DNA of 64,000 nucleotides from positions 31,964,956 to 32,028,955 of the forward strand of contig CM055269.1 of assembly GCA_029237695.1 (NCBI GenBank), read 5' to 3'. Numbering within the stretch: position 1 is the first letter of the stretch; every line of letters starts with the position of its first letter. The DNA comes from Conchocele bisecta. Its lineage: Eukaryota > Mollusca > Bivalvia > Lucinida > Thyasiridae. This document shows positions 10,935 to 22,820 of the stretch, in pieces. The notes below the pieces were generated by a model, which made no database searches, had not been told where the DNA came from, and saw only the letters and a program-made list of their open reading frames with translations. Both the position numbers and the translations under genes were made by a program.

Positions 10935-12112
10935 ACCAAGCAAACAAGGGCATCGTTATCACTAGCTAATCACCTCGCTGACAGCCTTGCTAACAAGGGC
11001 ATCATTATCACTAGCTTACCCCCTCGATGATAGCCTTTATAACAAGGGCGTCGTTATCACTAGCCAATCACCTTGCTGGCAGCCTTGATAACAAGGGCAT
11101 GATTATCACCAGCTAATCCCCTCGCTGGCAGCCTTGATAACAAGGGCATAATCTCCTCGCTGCCAGCCTTGATAACAAGGGCATTGTTATCACTAAGCTA
11201 ATCCCCTCGCTAGCAGCCTTGATAACAAGGGCATCGTTATCACTAAGCTAATCCCCTCGCTGCCAGCCTTGATAACAAGGGCATCGCTATCACTAAGCTA
11301 ATCCCCTCACTGCCAGCCTTGATAAAAAGGGCATCGCTATCACTAAGCTAATCCCCTCGCTGCCAGCCTTGATAACAAGGGCATCGTTATCACTAAGCTA
11401 ATCCACTCGCTAGCAGCCTTGATAACAAGGGCATCGTTATCACTAAGCTAATACCCTCGCTGGCAGCCTTGATAACAAGGGCATCGTTATCACTAAGCTA
11501 ATCCCCTCGCTGCCAGCCTTGATAACAAGGGCATCGTTATCACTAAGCTAATCCACTCGCTAGCAGCCTTGATAACAAGGGCATCATTACCACTAAGCTA
11601 ATCCCCTCGCTGCCAGCCTTGATAACAAGGGCATCGCTATCACTAAGCTAATCCCCTCACTGCCAGCCTTGATAAAAAGGGCATCGCTATCACTAAGCTA
11701 ATCCCCTCGCTGCCAGCCTTGATAACAAGGGCATCGCTATCACTAAGCTAATCCCCTCGATGCCAGCCTTGATAAAAAGGGCATCGTTATCAGTAAGCTA
11801 ATCCCCTCGCTTCCAGCCTTGATAAAAACGGCATCGTTATCACTAAGCTAATCCCCTCGCTGCCAGCCTTGATAACAAGGGCATCGTTATCACTAAGCTA
11901 ATCCCCTCGCTGCCAGCCTTGATAACAAGGGCATCGCTATCACTAAGCTAATCCCCTCGCTGCCAGCCTTGATAAAAAGGGCATCGTTATCAGTAAGCTA
12001 ATCCCCTCGCTTCCAGCCTTGATAAAAACGGCATCGTTATCACTAAGCTAATCCCCTCGCTGGCAGCCTTGATAAAAAGGGCATAATCCCCTCACTGCCA
12101 GCCTTGATAGAA
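10935..12112 (+). repeat. 50-bp minisatellite with higher-order structure
   Basis: About 23 tandem copies of a 50-bp unit (gataacaagggcatcgttat, cactaagctaatcccctcgc, tgccagcctt). Variants recur in order: the 'ctcactgccag ... gataaaaagg' variant recurs 350 bp apart (near 11310 and 11660), and the 'cagtaagcta ... cttccag ... aaaacgg' variant 200 bp apart (near 11790 and 11990). The last units are shortened. Not coding. Confidence 0.95.
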
Positions 12113-12179
12113 GCCCATACCACAATTATACTGTACCTATACATGATCTGTGAATTCCAGAAAATCATCGACAATCATG

Positions 12180-12475
12180 ATATGTGGCTGTGACTGGGGA
12201 GATTGGGCTTATGAGTTTTGCGACCAGTCTGTATCCAGATCAGACTGTGCATCCGCACAGTCTGATCAGGATCTGCACTGTTCGCCATTCAATCAATGAA
12301 ACACCCATCATGCTTCTAACAAGCAATCTAGATAATTATATCAATGAAACACCCGTCATGCTTCTAACACGCAATCTAGATCATTGTCCGGCTACAGGAG
12401 TGTGCTATTTGATCAGGAGCTACACTGTTCACAAATCCCATAAACCTCATTTCTCCAGTCACAGACACATATCAG
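12180..12475. repeat. Dispersed repeat G, copy 2 with short internal duplication
   Basis: It begins gtggctgtgactggggagat and ends tttctccagtcacagacaca. Inside, gcatccgcacagtctgatca forms a palindrome with the preceding bases, and 'atcaatgaaacacccatcatgcttctaac' is duplicated about 50 bp apart. Confidence 0.55.
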
Positions 12476-12870
12476 CTGTAATAAATTTCCTGCAATACAT
12501 TTTATCCAGTGTTCCAAATAAGTTTTGTATCTAAATAGTATTATACCCCCAGATTTCAAATTCAATGAGTATTTTACTTTTACAAATGTATTATTGATTT
12601 TCTTCCATATTAAATAGGGAACCAATGATAAAAAATAAAACAAATTAAAAAATTCACTTATTTGACCTGCAAAAAGCAAACACTGTTTGCTTTATTCAGC
12701 TCAAGTAAGTCAATTTTCAACTTTATTACTGTATTTTCACTACTCAATTTGAAAATCAATGCGTATTTTCACATTGCTGTGAGTATTTTGTACTCCCACT
12801 TTTGATAATTAATGCATATTCTGCTAAAATAAGAGTGTATAATACAGGCCCGTACGCAGGATTTTCTATA
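12476..12870. other. Unannotated AT-rich spacer
   Basis: No gene or shared repeat is seen. The final bases (ggcccgtacgcaggatttt) start the palindromic element that follows. Confidence 0.4.
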
Positions 12871-12983
12871 GGGGGGTGCGTCAGGGGCGAGCCCCATGTA
12901 GTGGCGCGAGTACGCTAGGGGGGGGGGGGTGGGTACCCCCCCTAGCGTACTCGCGCCACTACAAGGGGCTCGCACCCCCCTGA
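12871..12983. repeat. GC-rich perfect-arm palindrome with G11 run
   Basis: ggcgcgagtacgctaggggg pairs with its complement across a short ggggtgggtacccc centre, extended by gtagtgg/ccactac and gagcccc/ggggctc. The motif ggggggtgcgtcag recurs alone at 13156. It looks like terminal sequence of a transposon copied head to head. Confidence 0.75.
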
Positions 12984-13213
12984 CATTGTTTAAACCTAGA
13001 TGGCCTGAAATGCACTCTCCTGCATTTTATGTCATTTAAATTCGGATTTCAACGGTGGTAAATTGTGACATTTTCATGCAAATTACCTGTATATTAATGC
13101 ATTTCAAGATTTGTTGAGATTACTGTTTAAAAAATAGCGGACCTCGGCGAATTTAGGGGGGTGCGTCAGTACATGTACTTTTATAAATCGTCCCATTCAC
13201 GTAGATAATTTTC

Positions 13214-13343
13214 GGTATGCATATTCCGGGGCCGCGTCATGAACGTCATGAACGTCATGAAGTAGTGACGTCATGAAGGCACTTCCACGTAGTGACGTCA
13301 TGAAGGTACTTCCATTACGGGCGGCCCCGGAATAAGCATTGCC
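13214..13343. repeat. Foldback element with cgtcatgaa core
   Basis: Arms atattccggggccgc and gcggccccggaat flank a core of short direct repeats (cgtcatgaa, gtagtgacgtcatgaaggca). It has a small MITE-like form. The overlapping minus open frame is not a gene. Confidence 0.65.
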
Positions 13344-13489
13344 TAAAGCCATGTGCAAACAGCACGCGCTATTTGTTTGCACATATGTGCAAACAACACG
13401 GAAACCATGTAACAATTAGTACTAATCTTGCTACTTTTATAATGGGTATAACCAGATTCAACTCTCAGGTAACAAGGAACAAGGCGATC

Positions 13490-13990
13490 GCCGGAATGTG
13501 TCTCACAAAGGTAAAGGTCACCTAGGTCAAGGTCACACAAATAACACTGTGTAAATAGCCATCAATGTGAGAAAGCTATTGATGAAGCTTGGTATGTAGG
13601 ACTAATGGATCAGGAGATATTCAACCTTTGGACGTACATCCATAAATATTGGCACAAAGGTCAAGGTCACAAAGGTGAAGGTCACCCGTATACCACTGGA
13701 TGGATGGATAGTCATCAATGTGAGCAAGCTGTTAATGAAGTTTGGTAATGATCTGACTAACGAATCAAGAGATATTCAACATTTGGATGTATATCCAAAA
13801 TTCTCGACCAAGGTCAACATCAGCCAAATTACCATGGGTAGATAGTCATCAATATGAGGAAGCTATTGATGCAGTTTGGTAATGATCAGACTAATGGATC
13901 CACAGATATGCGAAATTTGTCTGCATCAAAAATGTATGTCCAAAGTTGTTGACGACGATGCCGGAATTGTGACTGCTATTTCCATGTTCC
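13490..13990 (+). repeat. Monomer family C array, copy 1
   Basis: About three ~170-bp units with aaggtcaaggtcac, catcaatgtgagaaagctat, tgatgaagtttggtaatgat and ctaatggatcaggagatatt. The same family fills parts of 17640-18960 and 49400-50160. It ends gttgacgacgatgccggaat, a GC-rich end also seen near 50130. Confidence 0.7.
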
Positions 13991-14023
13991 ACTATCGTGG
14001 GTGAGACGAACGGGGATATCAGA

Positions 14024-14161
14024 GGGGCCCATTTCACTAAACAACGTACAACTAAAATGTTTGTAAGTGCAAATTTAGGATCGTCTGCAAATTCAATTGA
14101 TGGATCATAATTTTGCACTTACGAACATTATAGTCATACGGAGTTTAGTGGAACGGGCCCC
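14024..14161. mobile_element. Foldback MITE (CCCGTTTCACTAAAC family), short copy
   Basis: ggggcccatttcactaaac and gtttagtggaacgggcccc are inverted ends, and the inner arms (gtacaactaaaatgtttgta / complement) pair as well. Confidence 0.7.
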
Positions 14162-14189
14162 AGGATTCCGGCAAAGATGAACCCCATAG

Positions 14190-14400
14190 TTAGTTACACT
14201 TACCATTCACATGCTCCAAACCAACCATCAGACCCGTAAAATAACTACACATTATGTTTGTAAAACATGGATATGCCCCCGTGGCATACTGGACTCTAAC
14301 TAGAGAAACTCTTACAAAGTGTTCGACGTAAATGTACACGGCCGGACAGATGGACGGACGGAACCTCCAATATCCGCCCTTGCTATCGCATAGGGGCATA
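14190..14400. repeat. Family E element, ends only
   Basis: The segment from tgtttgtaaaacatggatat through cttgctatcgcataggggca matches the two ends of the larger element at 21740-22820 (ctaaaacatgggtatacccc, cttgctatcgcacagggggc) with the tandem core missing. Confidence 0.5.
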
Positions 14401-14819
14401 ATAAGCCCATTTCCCCCATAGCTGGTCGTATATAGCTAGTTACCTTTTTAGTGTTTTGCCACATGTCACAATACTGCAGTATTAGCTGATCGTCAAGCTG
14501 GAAACTTGGGTCCTACAATATATCGACCAGTGAATTAAACGGTCTGCCTTTATATCATTATATCACATATCCGTATTTCACAGTGATTCCAAGAAAGTGA
14601 AAGTGAATGGATTTAACGTCCCAGCAACAGCTAAGGTCATATAGAGACAATACCTCAATCAATTTAAAGTCTGATCTGACAGACGAGTGGGATGGAAATA
14701 CTATGAAGTATTGTTGAGGATTAAACTGACAGACTGCGGTATTGAAGACCAATGTCGTATCCCCTAGACCACGACCTATACCTGTGATTCCAAGACGGTA
14801 TGGTACTTTCCATGTCAGT
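14401..14819. other. Spacer with a SINE tail fragment
   Basis: Around 14605-14650 (tttaacgtcccagcaacagc, taaggtcata) it matches the inverted 3' tail of the SINE at 2200. Otherwise nothing is seen. Confidence 0.4.
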
Positions 14820-15218
14820 CAGAGCTCCAGATAAGCTGCGTATTTGCGTAAATACCAAAAAACAATTGCCAAAAACAGAAGTAGTGAGTATCAAAAAGCA
14901 ATGAGAACAATTGTGGTACCTTGATCACGCTGCAGAACACAATAAACAGACCACCAATATAGCATATTTTTCTTATTTTTTCCATGAAAACACATATTGG
15001 TATGTCATTAGAATTGTCTCCAAGGAGACAATTCTAATGAAATGCCAAGATACCAAGATATGTTTCATTTCGAAACAAACTATTCAATAATTGCTGTCTG
15101 TTGATGTGTAAACAGTAGTGTGATTTAATTTTACCCAATTAAAATTTTGAAATACCCATTTGCTTCAGAAATGATGGAGTAACAATACTCAATTACTAAT
15201 TCCTTATCTGGAGCCCTG
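14820..15218. mobile_element. MITE with CAGAGCTCCAGATAAG ends, copy 2
   Basis: Inverted ends CAGAGCTCCAGATAAG and CTTATCTGGAGCCCTG, with the same central palindrome (attagaattgtctccaagga). Imperfect flanks share TGTCA. Confidence 0.7.
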
Positions 15219-15384
15219 TGTCAATGGTGATGAAAATATGAAAGAACACACACGTCACTGAATTCCACATGTGCTTTGAAATTGTTGTAAATCTTTGAAA
15301 TCAATTTCGACAAATTCCCATATTCAATGAGGCAGAAAAATATCGCACGTGTACGTTACAGAGCTCCACATAAGGAGTTGGGCG

Positions 15385-15600
15385 ATTATGGCTGTGACTG
15401 GAGAAATGGGGCTTATGGGTTTTGTGACCAGTGTAGAACCAGATCAGTCTGCTCAGGATCTTCACTGGTGACCATTCCATCAATGTAACACCCGTCAAGC
15501 TTCTAAAAATGAATATAGATCAGGGTGCAGGAGTTTGGTGGTATTTGATCAGCAGCTACACTGAGCACAAATCACATAAGCCCCATTTCCCCAGTCACAA
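15385..15600. repeat. Dispersed repeat G, copy 3
   Basis: ggctgtgactggagaaatgg at the left and ccccatttccccagtcacaa at the right form the inverted ends. The interior has ccagatcagtctgctcagga. Confidence 0.55.
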
Positions 15601-15850
15601 ATGAGAAATGACATGATTATTACATGAAGCAAATCCCATCTAGGAGAGAGAGAGAGGTTACAAGGATGACGGGATGACAGTTTACCATTACTAAGATCAA
15701 CAACTTCAAATAACGTCATACCTCCCAAACCAAACAAAGAAATATTTAAACGTATGTCATACTCGGGCCCTTTAGTATTGAATAGCATTCCTAATGATAT
15801 AAAAAAATGTTCCAGTTTCTTGTAATGAACTTTTTGCCTTTATATCTTAT
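15601..15850. other. Unannotated spacer
   Basis: Contains a short gagagagaga run near 15644. Nothing else is recognised. Confidence 0.4.
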
Positions 15851-16345
15851 ATAGCTATGGAGCCCCGCAGGGGACGTAGAATTCTTATTTTTATTAATTT
15901 GTTCCCACAAAATAACAAGTTGTTCCCTAAATTTAACAACTAGTTTCAACGAATTAACAATTTGTTCCCACAAATTAACAATTTACTCCCTCAATTTAAC
16001 AATTTGTTCCCACAAATTAACAATTTGTTCCCTCAATTTAACAATTTGTTCTCATGAAATAACAATTCGTTCCCACAGGAAAGAATTGTTAATTCGTGAG
16101 AACGAATTGTTATATCGTGGGAACAATTTGTTAATTCGAGGGAACAAATTGTTAAATTGAGGAAATAAATTGGCATTTCGTGGGAACGAATTGTTAATTC
16201 GAGGGAACGAATTGTTATATCGTGGGAACGAATTGTTAATTCGAGGGAACAAATTGTTAAATTGAGGAAACAAATTGTTATTTCGTAGGAACGAATTAAT
16301 AAAAAAAAATCCATGTCCCCTGCGGGGCTCCGTTTCAAGCTATAC
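15851..16345. mobile_element. Foldback element with inverted arrays of a ~20-bp repeat
   Basis: The outer arms gctatggagccccgcagggg and cccctgcggggctcc are inverted. The left half holds about nine copies of a ~20-bp unit (aacaatttgttcccacaaat), and the right half holds about ten copies in the complementary orientation, so the whole can fold back. The minus frames made of NNSFPRI-type repeats are a by-product of this structure and are not treated as genes. Confidence 0.8.
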
Positions 16346-16476
16346 TGATACTCGTGTTTTAACTTCTCTACCTCGTCACCTGTACATTTGTATATACATG
16401 TGCATATGTCTTTTGTGCTAACAGTTGAGGGCCTCATGGTAGATTAGGCTTTGCCTAAAAGAGTCACTCTCATTAA

Positions 16477-16663
16477 TTAACCCTTAGACCGCTACTCACA
16501 ACAATTGTCGTCTGCTGTTGCTTTTATATCTTGCCTTATTTCTCAATAAAAACATGTTTTGACAGCATGTTTTGACAGCACTTCAAAGCATGTTGTAAAT
16601 TATTCTAAAGTGGTGTAAAAGCATGTTTTTGATGATAAATAAAGATAGCGGTCTAAGGGTTAA
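16477..16663. mobile_element. piggyBac-like MITE, copy 4 (internally deleted)
   Basis: Intact TTAACCCTTAGACCGCTA and TAGCGGTCTAAGGGTTAA ends around a shortened interior with a duplicated catgttttgacagca. Confidence 0.8.
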
Positions 16664-16840
16664 AGTCTATTATTATTCTAACCCGGGTGATTTTATGTGC
16701 TGTCTGCAGGTTCCCTGCCTCCACATTCGCGGCCGCCAGGATAAACAGAATGTCGTTTTTGCAAATTGAAATGCAGCCTTCTTTCATATACTTATAAATG
16801 AGCATCACAACTGAAACAGAAATAGTGAAAGTGAAAGGGT

Positions 16841-17053
16841 TTAACCTTGACAGTGCTGAATTAAAATTTGTCGTCTGCTGTTTATTTTTATTTTCCATTT
16901 TTCTTATCAAAGACATGCTTTGACAGCACTTTAGAATCATTTCCAATGGAAATGATTCTAAAATGCTGCCAAACCATGTTTTTATTTAAAGAAAATACAA
17001 AATAAAAAACAACAGCAGACGACAATTTTCGGTTCCCGCCTTCTAAGGGTTAA
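16841..17053. mobile_element. piggyBac-like MITE variant
   Basis: Starts TTAACCTTGACAGTGCTGAA and ends ttctaagggTTAA. It has the inner palindrome tagaatcatttccaatggaa. Same variant as 5392-5576. Confidence 0.65.
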
Positions 17054-17054
17054 C

Positions 17055-17310
17055 GTCAGATGTGGCTGTGACTGGAGAAATGGGGCTTATGTGATTTGTG
17101 ACAAGTGTAGTTCCTGATCAAATAGCATACTCCCATAGCCTGATAGTGACCTACATGTATATTGCTTGTTGGAAGCATGAAGGGTGCGTCATTGATGGAC
17201 TGGCGAGCAGTGCAGATCCTGATCAGACTATGCGGATGCTGTCTGGATCTGGATCTGGATCTACACTGGTCGCAAAACCCACAAGCCATATTTCTCCAGT
17301 CACATACAGA
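17055..17310. repeat. Dispersed repeat G, copy 4
   Basis: gtggctgtgactggagaaat on the left and tatttctccagtcacata on the right are inverted ends. ctggatctggatctggatct is a short internal reiteration. Confidence 0.55.
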
Positions 17311-17640
17311 GACAGCTTCTTGGTTTTAAGTCTGCGGTCAAGCATTTGTCACAGAATGATAGAAGATCGCCATGTGAATGCATGTATTAACTATCATGAA
17401 ATTTCATGAAAGGAAACAGAAATTATAAGAAATTTCCTCAATGTTAACTCTTTGCATACTGGGAAACGTGTGGGCTATAAATAGTTCAAAAATAGCAGAC
17501 AAAAATCATCATATTTTCTTTTATTTCTCCTTGTAAATATCATGAATAATTTTAATGAAATTCCAAGACATATCAGAGAGAAATAAAAAATATACTCTTA
17601 ATTTGTTTGGCGGATATTTTCACCGCTAGCATGCGTTAAG
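17311..17640. other. Spacer with a family A monomer remnant
   Basis: 17338-17460 (cacagaatgatagaagatcg, gaatgcatgtattaactatc, catgaaaggaaacagaaatt) is a diverged single family A monomer. The remainder is unassigned. Confidence 0.45.
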
Positions 17641-18960
17641 TTAAGTTAACTCACCAAGTCTGTGAGGGGTTAGAGCGTCACAGATTTAACAATGTAACAA
17701 AGCTAGTTATGAAGTTTTGTAAGGATCAAAATAATGGATCAGGAGATATTCAAAGTTTGGATGTACGTCCAAAATTGTAGATACCAATGTCAAGGTTACC
17801 CGAATGACACAGGGAGGATAGCCATCAATGTGAGGATTTGATTCAATATATTTGTGTTTAACGGCCTATCAACAGCTAAGGTCATTTAAAGCCAGGCCAA
17901 CGGGTTCGATCCCACATTTAACCTGCTGCATTGGGGAGAAAATCCCAAAATCAGAATGGAATATTTACATCAAAATAAATATATATTCAGCCCTGAAATT
18001 AATATAACCCGACCTGGTGCCACGTACATACCACACCAAAGTCACTTGGCTCCTTCCCCTAAAAGTAATAGGATTAGGAATAATCGTATTACTCATACAA
18101 GGGGTATAACCAGATTAAACCCTCACATACAAGAATGCCAAAGATGTACCTGAGGGCCAAACCAGGTCAGCGTTCGGGATACCGGTAAGGATGAATCACG
18201 ATTGCTAAATTACCCCTCGCATGCTCCCACCAGCCACCCACCCAATGTGAGAAGCTATTGATCAAGTTTGATAAGGATCCGACTAATGGATCAGGAGGTA
18301 TTGAACATTACATGTATGTACAACATTATTGACACAAAAATTAAGGTCACCAAGGTGAAGGTCAAGGTCACCCAAATGACAGTGGGTGGATAGCCATCAA
18401 TGTGAGAAAGCTATTGATGAAATTTGGTAAGGATCCGACTAATGGATCAGGAGGTATTCAACATCTGGAAGTACGTCCACAAATTATTGACACAACAGTG
18501 CAGGTCCCAAAGGTTAAGGTCAAGGTAACCCAAATGACACTGGATGGAGAGCCATCAATGTGAGGAAGCTATTGATGAAGTTTGGTAAGGATCCGACTAA
18601 TAGATCAAGATATATGCAAAATTCGGACTATGTCCAAAATTTACTTCCCACAAAGGTTAAGGTCCCCAAGGTGAAGGTCAAGGTCACCCGAATTACACTG
18701 GATGGACAGCCATCGATGTTAGAAAGCTATTGATGAAGTCTGGTAAGGATCCGACTAATAGATCAAGAGATATGCAAAATTTGGACTACATGTATGTCCA
18801 CAATTTACGTCCCACAAAGGTTAAGGTCCCCAAGGTGAATGTCTCGGTCACCCAAATGACTCTGGATGGACAGCCATTGATATGAAGAAGCTATTGATGA
18901 AGTTTGGTAAGGACCCGACTAACAGATCAAGAGATATGCAAAATTTGGACGATTGAGACA
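17641..18960 (+). repeat. Monomer family C array, copy 2
   Basis: About six ~170-bp units (catcaatgtgaggaagctat, gatgaagtttggtaaggatc, cgactaatggatcaggaggt) with a SINE-like insertion at about 17862-18240. No coding. Confidence 0.75.
17862..18240 (-). mobile_element. SINE-like retroposon, inverted copy
   Basis: Reverse-oriented match to 2200-2597: gtgtttaacggcctatcaac, gggttcgatccc, ggagaaaatcccaaaatcag, taggaataatcgtattactc. Confidence 0.65.
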
Positions 18961-19780
18961 ACAAAAGATTCCACAAGCTCCTAAACTGTTTATATTTGCA
19001 ATTTTTAGAAATTACCCCACTCACCAATTTGTGGGTGCAACATTTCTCTCAAACGACATTCATGAAAATATCAGGCACGCAGGCTCCGATATGAACCGTT
19101 CTGTGAGTATGCATGCCTGACCGGAATCTAAAACTGGCTTCAAAGCGGGGTCATAACAATCTCAATTTTTTTGCTACCGGAACTCGTTTTTTGTGCCCAA
19201 AATTTGCTTTGTTGACATGTCGGTCGAACCCGCTTTCTGGGTACCGCCATATGCAATGATGTTAGAGCTAGCAGAATGTTTTGAAATTCACAAATACACA
19301 TTCTCCAGCCTATACACTAAAGAAATATAAATAAACTTATTGTTTCCACACACTCGTGCAACTTGTAGGGTCAGTGGTTAAATATACATAGATACAGGGT
19401 CCATCCCCTTTTTTACCGTAGCTGCCAACTGTTCCCATCAGACCTTAAAGAAAAACTTGTTTCCCCAAAACTGCTTATTTCATTCTATAGTGCTAATTTC
19501 ACCAATTTTACATAAAACGGAAGCAAAGAAATGTGTACAAAATGAAAGCTGCTGTCGAAATGGGCACAGATATCGCCTACCCCAGACTGGCGAAACACAA
19601 AGTGTCGTTTCGAAGTAAAGGCACCAAAATATCCTGCTTACCTGGAGCCCTGCTGCACTTTGCATATTTGAGTGCAGTAAACTAAAACTACTGGATGTTA
19701 TCTTGGGACATGTTCTTCTGTCGGATAATACTGACTAAACGTAAAAAATACCACCTTGAAAGATCAGACATTTTCCCTTG
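18961..19780. other. Mostly unique spacer with one duplicated block
   Basis: 18962-19080 (ccacaagctcctaaactgtt, cgacattcatgaaaatatca) recurs diverged at 20430-20570. The rest shows no gene or repeat. The minus frame at 19480 is unrecognised. Confidence 0.45.
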
Positions 19781-20287
19781 AAGGTGCATTCCCACTCAGT
19801 AGGCAAAAACTGTTCTTTATATGAATTAAATAAGTGTATAATTGTTTCACTAGTCCACCCGTTCTAAAATTTACGAGTGCCCGCTATACAGATATATAAT
19901 CATTTAGTAATATATATTTTACTGATAGTGACGCGCGGTGGTATCGGGATATTTTCATATGCAAAAGAGGCATGATATTTTTTAATTATTTATACTAATG
20001 AAATGTGTCACCTGAAAAAATAATATTTTCGACAGATTATAAAGTATGATCATTGCACATCAAAAAATAAATAAAGAGAACAAATAGTAATGTCCGTTAA
20101 CATATTGAGAAAACACGGTTATCGCCCCTGATATCAGTGTAGAAATACTTCTCGATATAAAATGTATAATAATGCCAATCAATACGTGGGGTAATCGTGA
20201 ATTAATGTTTATTTTGCAAGAGAATGTCTCAGACGATGTCTCTGATAAAAAGTACATGTTGTGCCTACGGAGAGGGCATGTACCTTT
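19781..20287. mobile_element. MITE with AAGGTGCATTCCCACTCAG ends
   Basis: The left end aaggtgcattcccactcagt and right end cggagagggcatgtacctt are imperfect inverted repeats of ~25 bp. A partial inverted copy is at 9681-9960. No transposase. The two overlapping frames near 20060-20360 are not recognised. Confidence 0.6.
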
Positions 20288-20690
20288 AAGTCCTCATAGG
20301 ACAATTGAAAGCCTGGTTTTTGTGGCAAGTGGCAGCGACAGCGAGAAAAACAACCGCTGACCCAAATAATTTAAGGCGACACTTGTGATAAATATTTGAA
20401 ATCACTAACAATGGAAATGCAAAACATAGGATCCAACAAACATTTCACAAACTCCCTAACTATTTATATCTGCACTTTTTTTATTACCCCACCCACCTCT
20501 TTTTGGTGCCAAATTTCTCGCAAACGGCATTCCAAGATCGAAATTCATGAAAATGTCAGGCACGCGTGAGAGGTTACCTGATACATAGAAATCCATTTGC
20601 TATCAAATTTATCAAGCTTGGCTAGGTATCGTGTAAGAATTCCAAGCCTAGGAATTTGCTACGTATTTGCCTGATAAGTGTACTAGCCTG
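20288..20690. other. Spacer holding the second copy of the 18962 block
   Basis: 20430-20570 matches 18962-19080. Nothing else is recognised. Confidence 0.4.
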
Positions 20691-20920
20691 GGTCCCGTTT
20701 CACTAAACTTTGTACAACTAAAATGTTCGTAAGTGCAAAATTATGATAATCTGTAAATTTCAAATTAACAACGTGTTCTTGTAAACAATTATTGGATTTA
20801 CATGTATTGAGCATAGGCTGCATATCAATAAATGTAAATCCATCAATTGAAATTTACAGACTATTCTAAATCTGCACTTACAAACATTTTAGTTGTACGA
20901 AGTTTAGTGAAACGGCCACC
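20691..20920. mobile_element. Foldback MITE (CCCGTTTCACTAAAC family), copy 2
   Basis: ggtcccgtttcactaaact and agtttagtgaaacggcc are inverted ends, with inner arms tgtaaacaattattggattt and gagcataggctgcat as in the 7241 copy. Confidence 0.75.
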
Positions 20921-21218
20921 TGGTATTCACTATGTTATTGTGTACCTTTATTAACTTGGTTGGTCTTTTTTGCCTTTATGAGAACTGTGATGACGTGGTG
21001 CAGCTGCTGCTTGGTTATGAGGCCTTGTTGGTGCGTGAACATATACTCCAGGGCCTGCTGAATCTCTTCTCCATCGGCATTGCACCTACCAGGATAGAAA
21101 CAATGGTTGATCGAACGGTTGGTAGGTCGGATTGGTTGGATTGTTAGTTGGTTGTTCGTTGTGTAGTAGTACGGACATAGTATGATAATCAAACATTTGT
21201 ACTGCCGACTTTTATTGC

Positions 21219-21285
21219 GACGTTGTAGAGTGTTCGCCTCACACGCAGGCGGCCTGGGTTCGACCCCCGCTGTTGACAACCTTTT
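21219..21285 (+). repeat. tRNA-like sequence (retroposon head)
   Basis: gttgtagagtgttcgcctca resembles an A box/D arm, cgcct/aggcg form a stem, and gggttcgaccccc is a strong B box/T-arm. The anticodon-loop position before the anticodon is A instead of the universal U, and no acceptor stem closes, so a functional tRNA is unlikely. Confidence 0.5.
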
Positions 21286-21507
21286 TTAAATTTATAAACA
21301 CATTCTCCTCCTACTACTGTTGGGTGGGTTGGCTGGATAGATGACTGATTAGATATTAGTTGATTACTTGATTGAATTTGATAGATCAATTAATTGATTA
21401 GATGACTGATCAATTGATATGGATTGATAAATAAACTGACTGAACAATTAACTGATGAGCTGGTTAATCAACTGATTGACTTTCATTAATTGATTGAGTT
21501 CATATCT
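21286..21507. other. gattga-rich low-complexity spacer
   Basis: Loose reiterations of 'gattgatt'/'aattgattga' across 21340-21500. No gene. Confidence 0.45.
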
Positions 21508-21730
21508 AGTTAAACCCTTTCACCACTACAGCCCTCTATAGCAGTGTTTGCAAACAGTGTGGATCCAGATGAGCCGGCTCCTGACGAGCCATCTCATCAG
21601 GATCTGCAATATTCGCAAGTAATTTTATAATTTTTCAGGGAAAAAAAACACACACCCCCTTTTCATAAAAGGACTAATCTGAAAATCATTTTCTGACGAT
21701 TGGATTAGCCAGAAAATTAACATATAATTA
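21508..21730 (+). repeat. Dispersed repeat A, fullest copy
   Basis: Runs from aaaccctttcaccactacag through gagccggctcctgacgagcc to cgattggattagccagaaaa. It shows that the window-start copy is cut by the window edge. Confidence 0.6.
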
Positions 21731-21739
21731 GAGATTATG

Positions 21740-22820
21740 TTTCTAAAACATGGGTATACCCCCTGGCATACTGGACCATCTATATCTCACACCATTTTAT
21801 TATATATATATGCAAGTAAATCTGAGAGAGCTTTATACATTCATTAATTAGTCCTATGAAGTTTTATCGAAACCAGTCTGGTCAGTATAATGGGAAGACA
21901 TCGTTTAACTGTTTTGTCCACCTTTATACAGCGGCCATCTTGGATTATGTAACGATCTCCAATTTGAAAAATCTGTAAATGTTTCACTGAAAGACAATAA
22001 CTATGAAGTTTGGCCAGAATTGGCCAAGTAATTCACGAGAAAATGATGTTTGAACTTTCTAATTAAAGAATTACCTTTTGGCGGCCATATTGGATGACCT
22101 AATTATCCGATTTCGACAACAAATGATCCAGAGTGATCGTCTCCTCAATACCTTCGATTTTATATATGTCATGACCATATTCGGTCAAATGCGAAATTTG
22201 ACCCCTAGTTGCCCAATGTCAGGCAGTTCGTGAGAAGAATATTTTTAAGAATTTGACCTACTTTTCCACGGTGGCCATCTTGGATTAGGCGAAGACCTCC
22301 AAATTTACAAATCATATGACCATATTCGGTCAAATGTGAAATTTGACACCTGCTTGACACCCCCACCCCACCCCCATTTTTGAGTTGACCCCGGGGCCAC
22401 TATTTTAACAAATCTGAAACAGCATTGACTATCGATCATTCCTGCCAAGTTTTGTTGAAATTGGCCTGGTGGTTCGTGAGAAGATTTTTTAAGAATTGGA
22501 CCTACTTTTATGGATTATGCGACAACTTCCAATTTTACAAATCTGATGTGCTCCCCAGCCATAGACCCAGTGTGTTTCAGCGACCTTTCAAAGGTGACAA
22601 AGGTCAAGGTCGTGTTAATGGTGGCGCGAGTGTGTGACATGTTCAGGTGATTCAGTGTCCAAGTATCGAAGCAATCCTTCGCGTAATATTAAAGATATTA
22701 CATGTTGGAGAAACTCTTACTACCTTTTGACGTAAATGTACACAGACCGACGTACGGACCGACGTACGGAACCTTAAGAGCAATGCAATATGCCCCCTTG
22801 CTATCGCACAGGGGGCATTA
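21740..22820 (+). mobile_element. Family E HINE-like element
   Basis: Starts near ctaaaacatgggtatacccc. It holds diverged repeats with gcggccatcttggatta, aatttgaaaaatctg and gttcgtgagaagattttt. It ends in gaccgacgtacggaacctta and a hairpin (atgccccct ... agggggcat, 22789-22818). A related element without the same ends is at 56730-57300. Confidence 0.55.

Noticed and set aside
10935..12112. CRISPR-like array
   Set aside because: Units are contiguous 50-bp repeats without unique spacers, in a eukaryotic context.
16033..16437. 134-aa minus frame with NNSFPRI-type repeats
   Set aside because: It is a direct product of the ~20-bp inverted arrays in a foldback element, is open in more than one frame, and has no start context.
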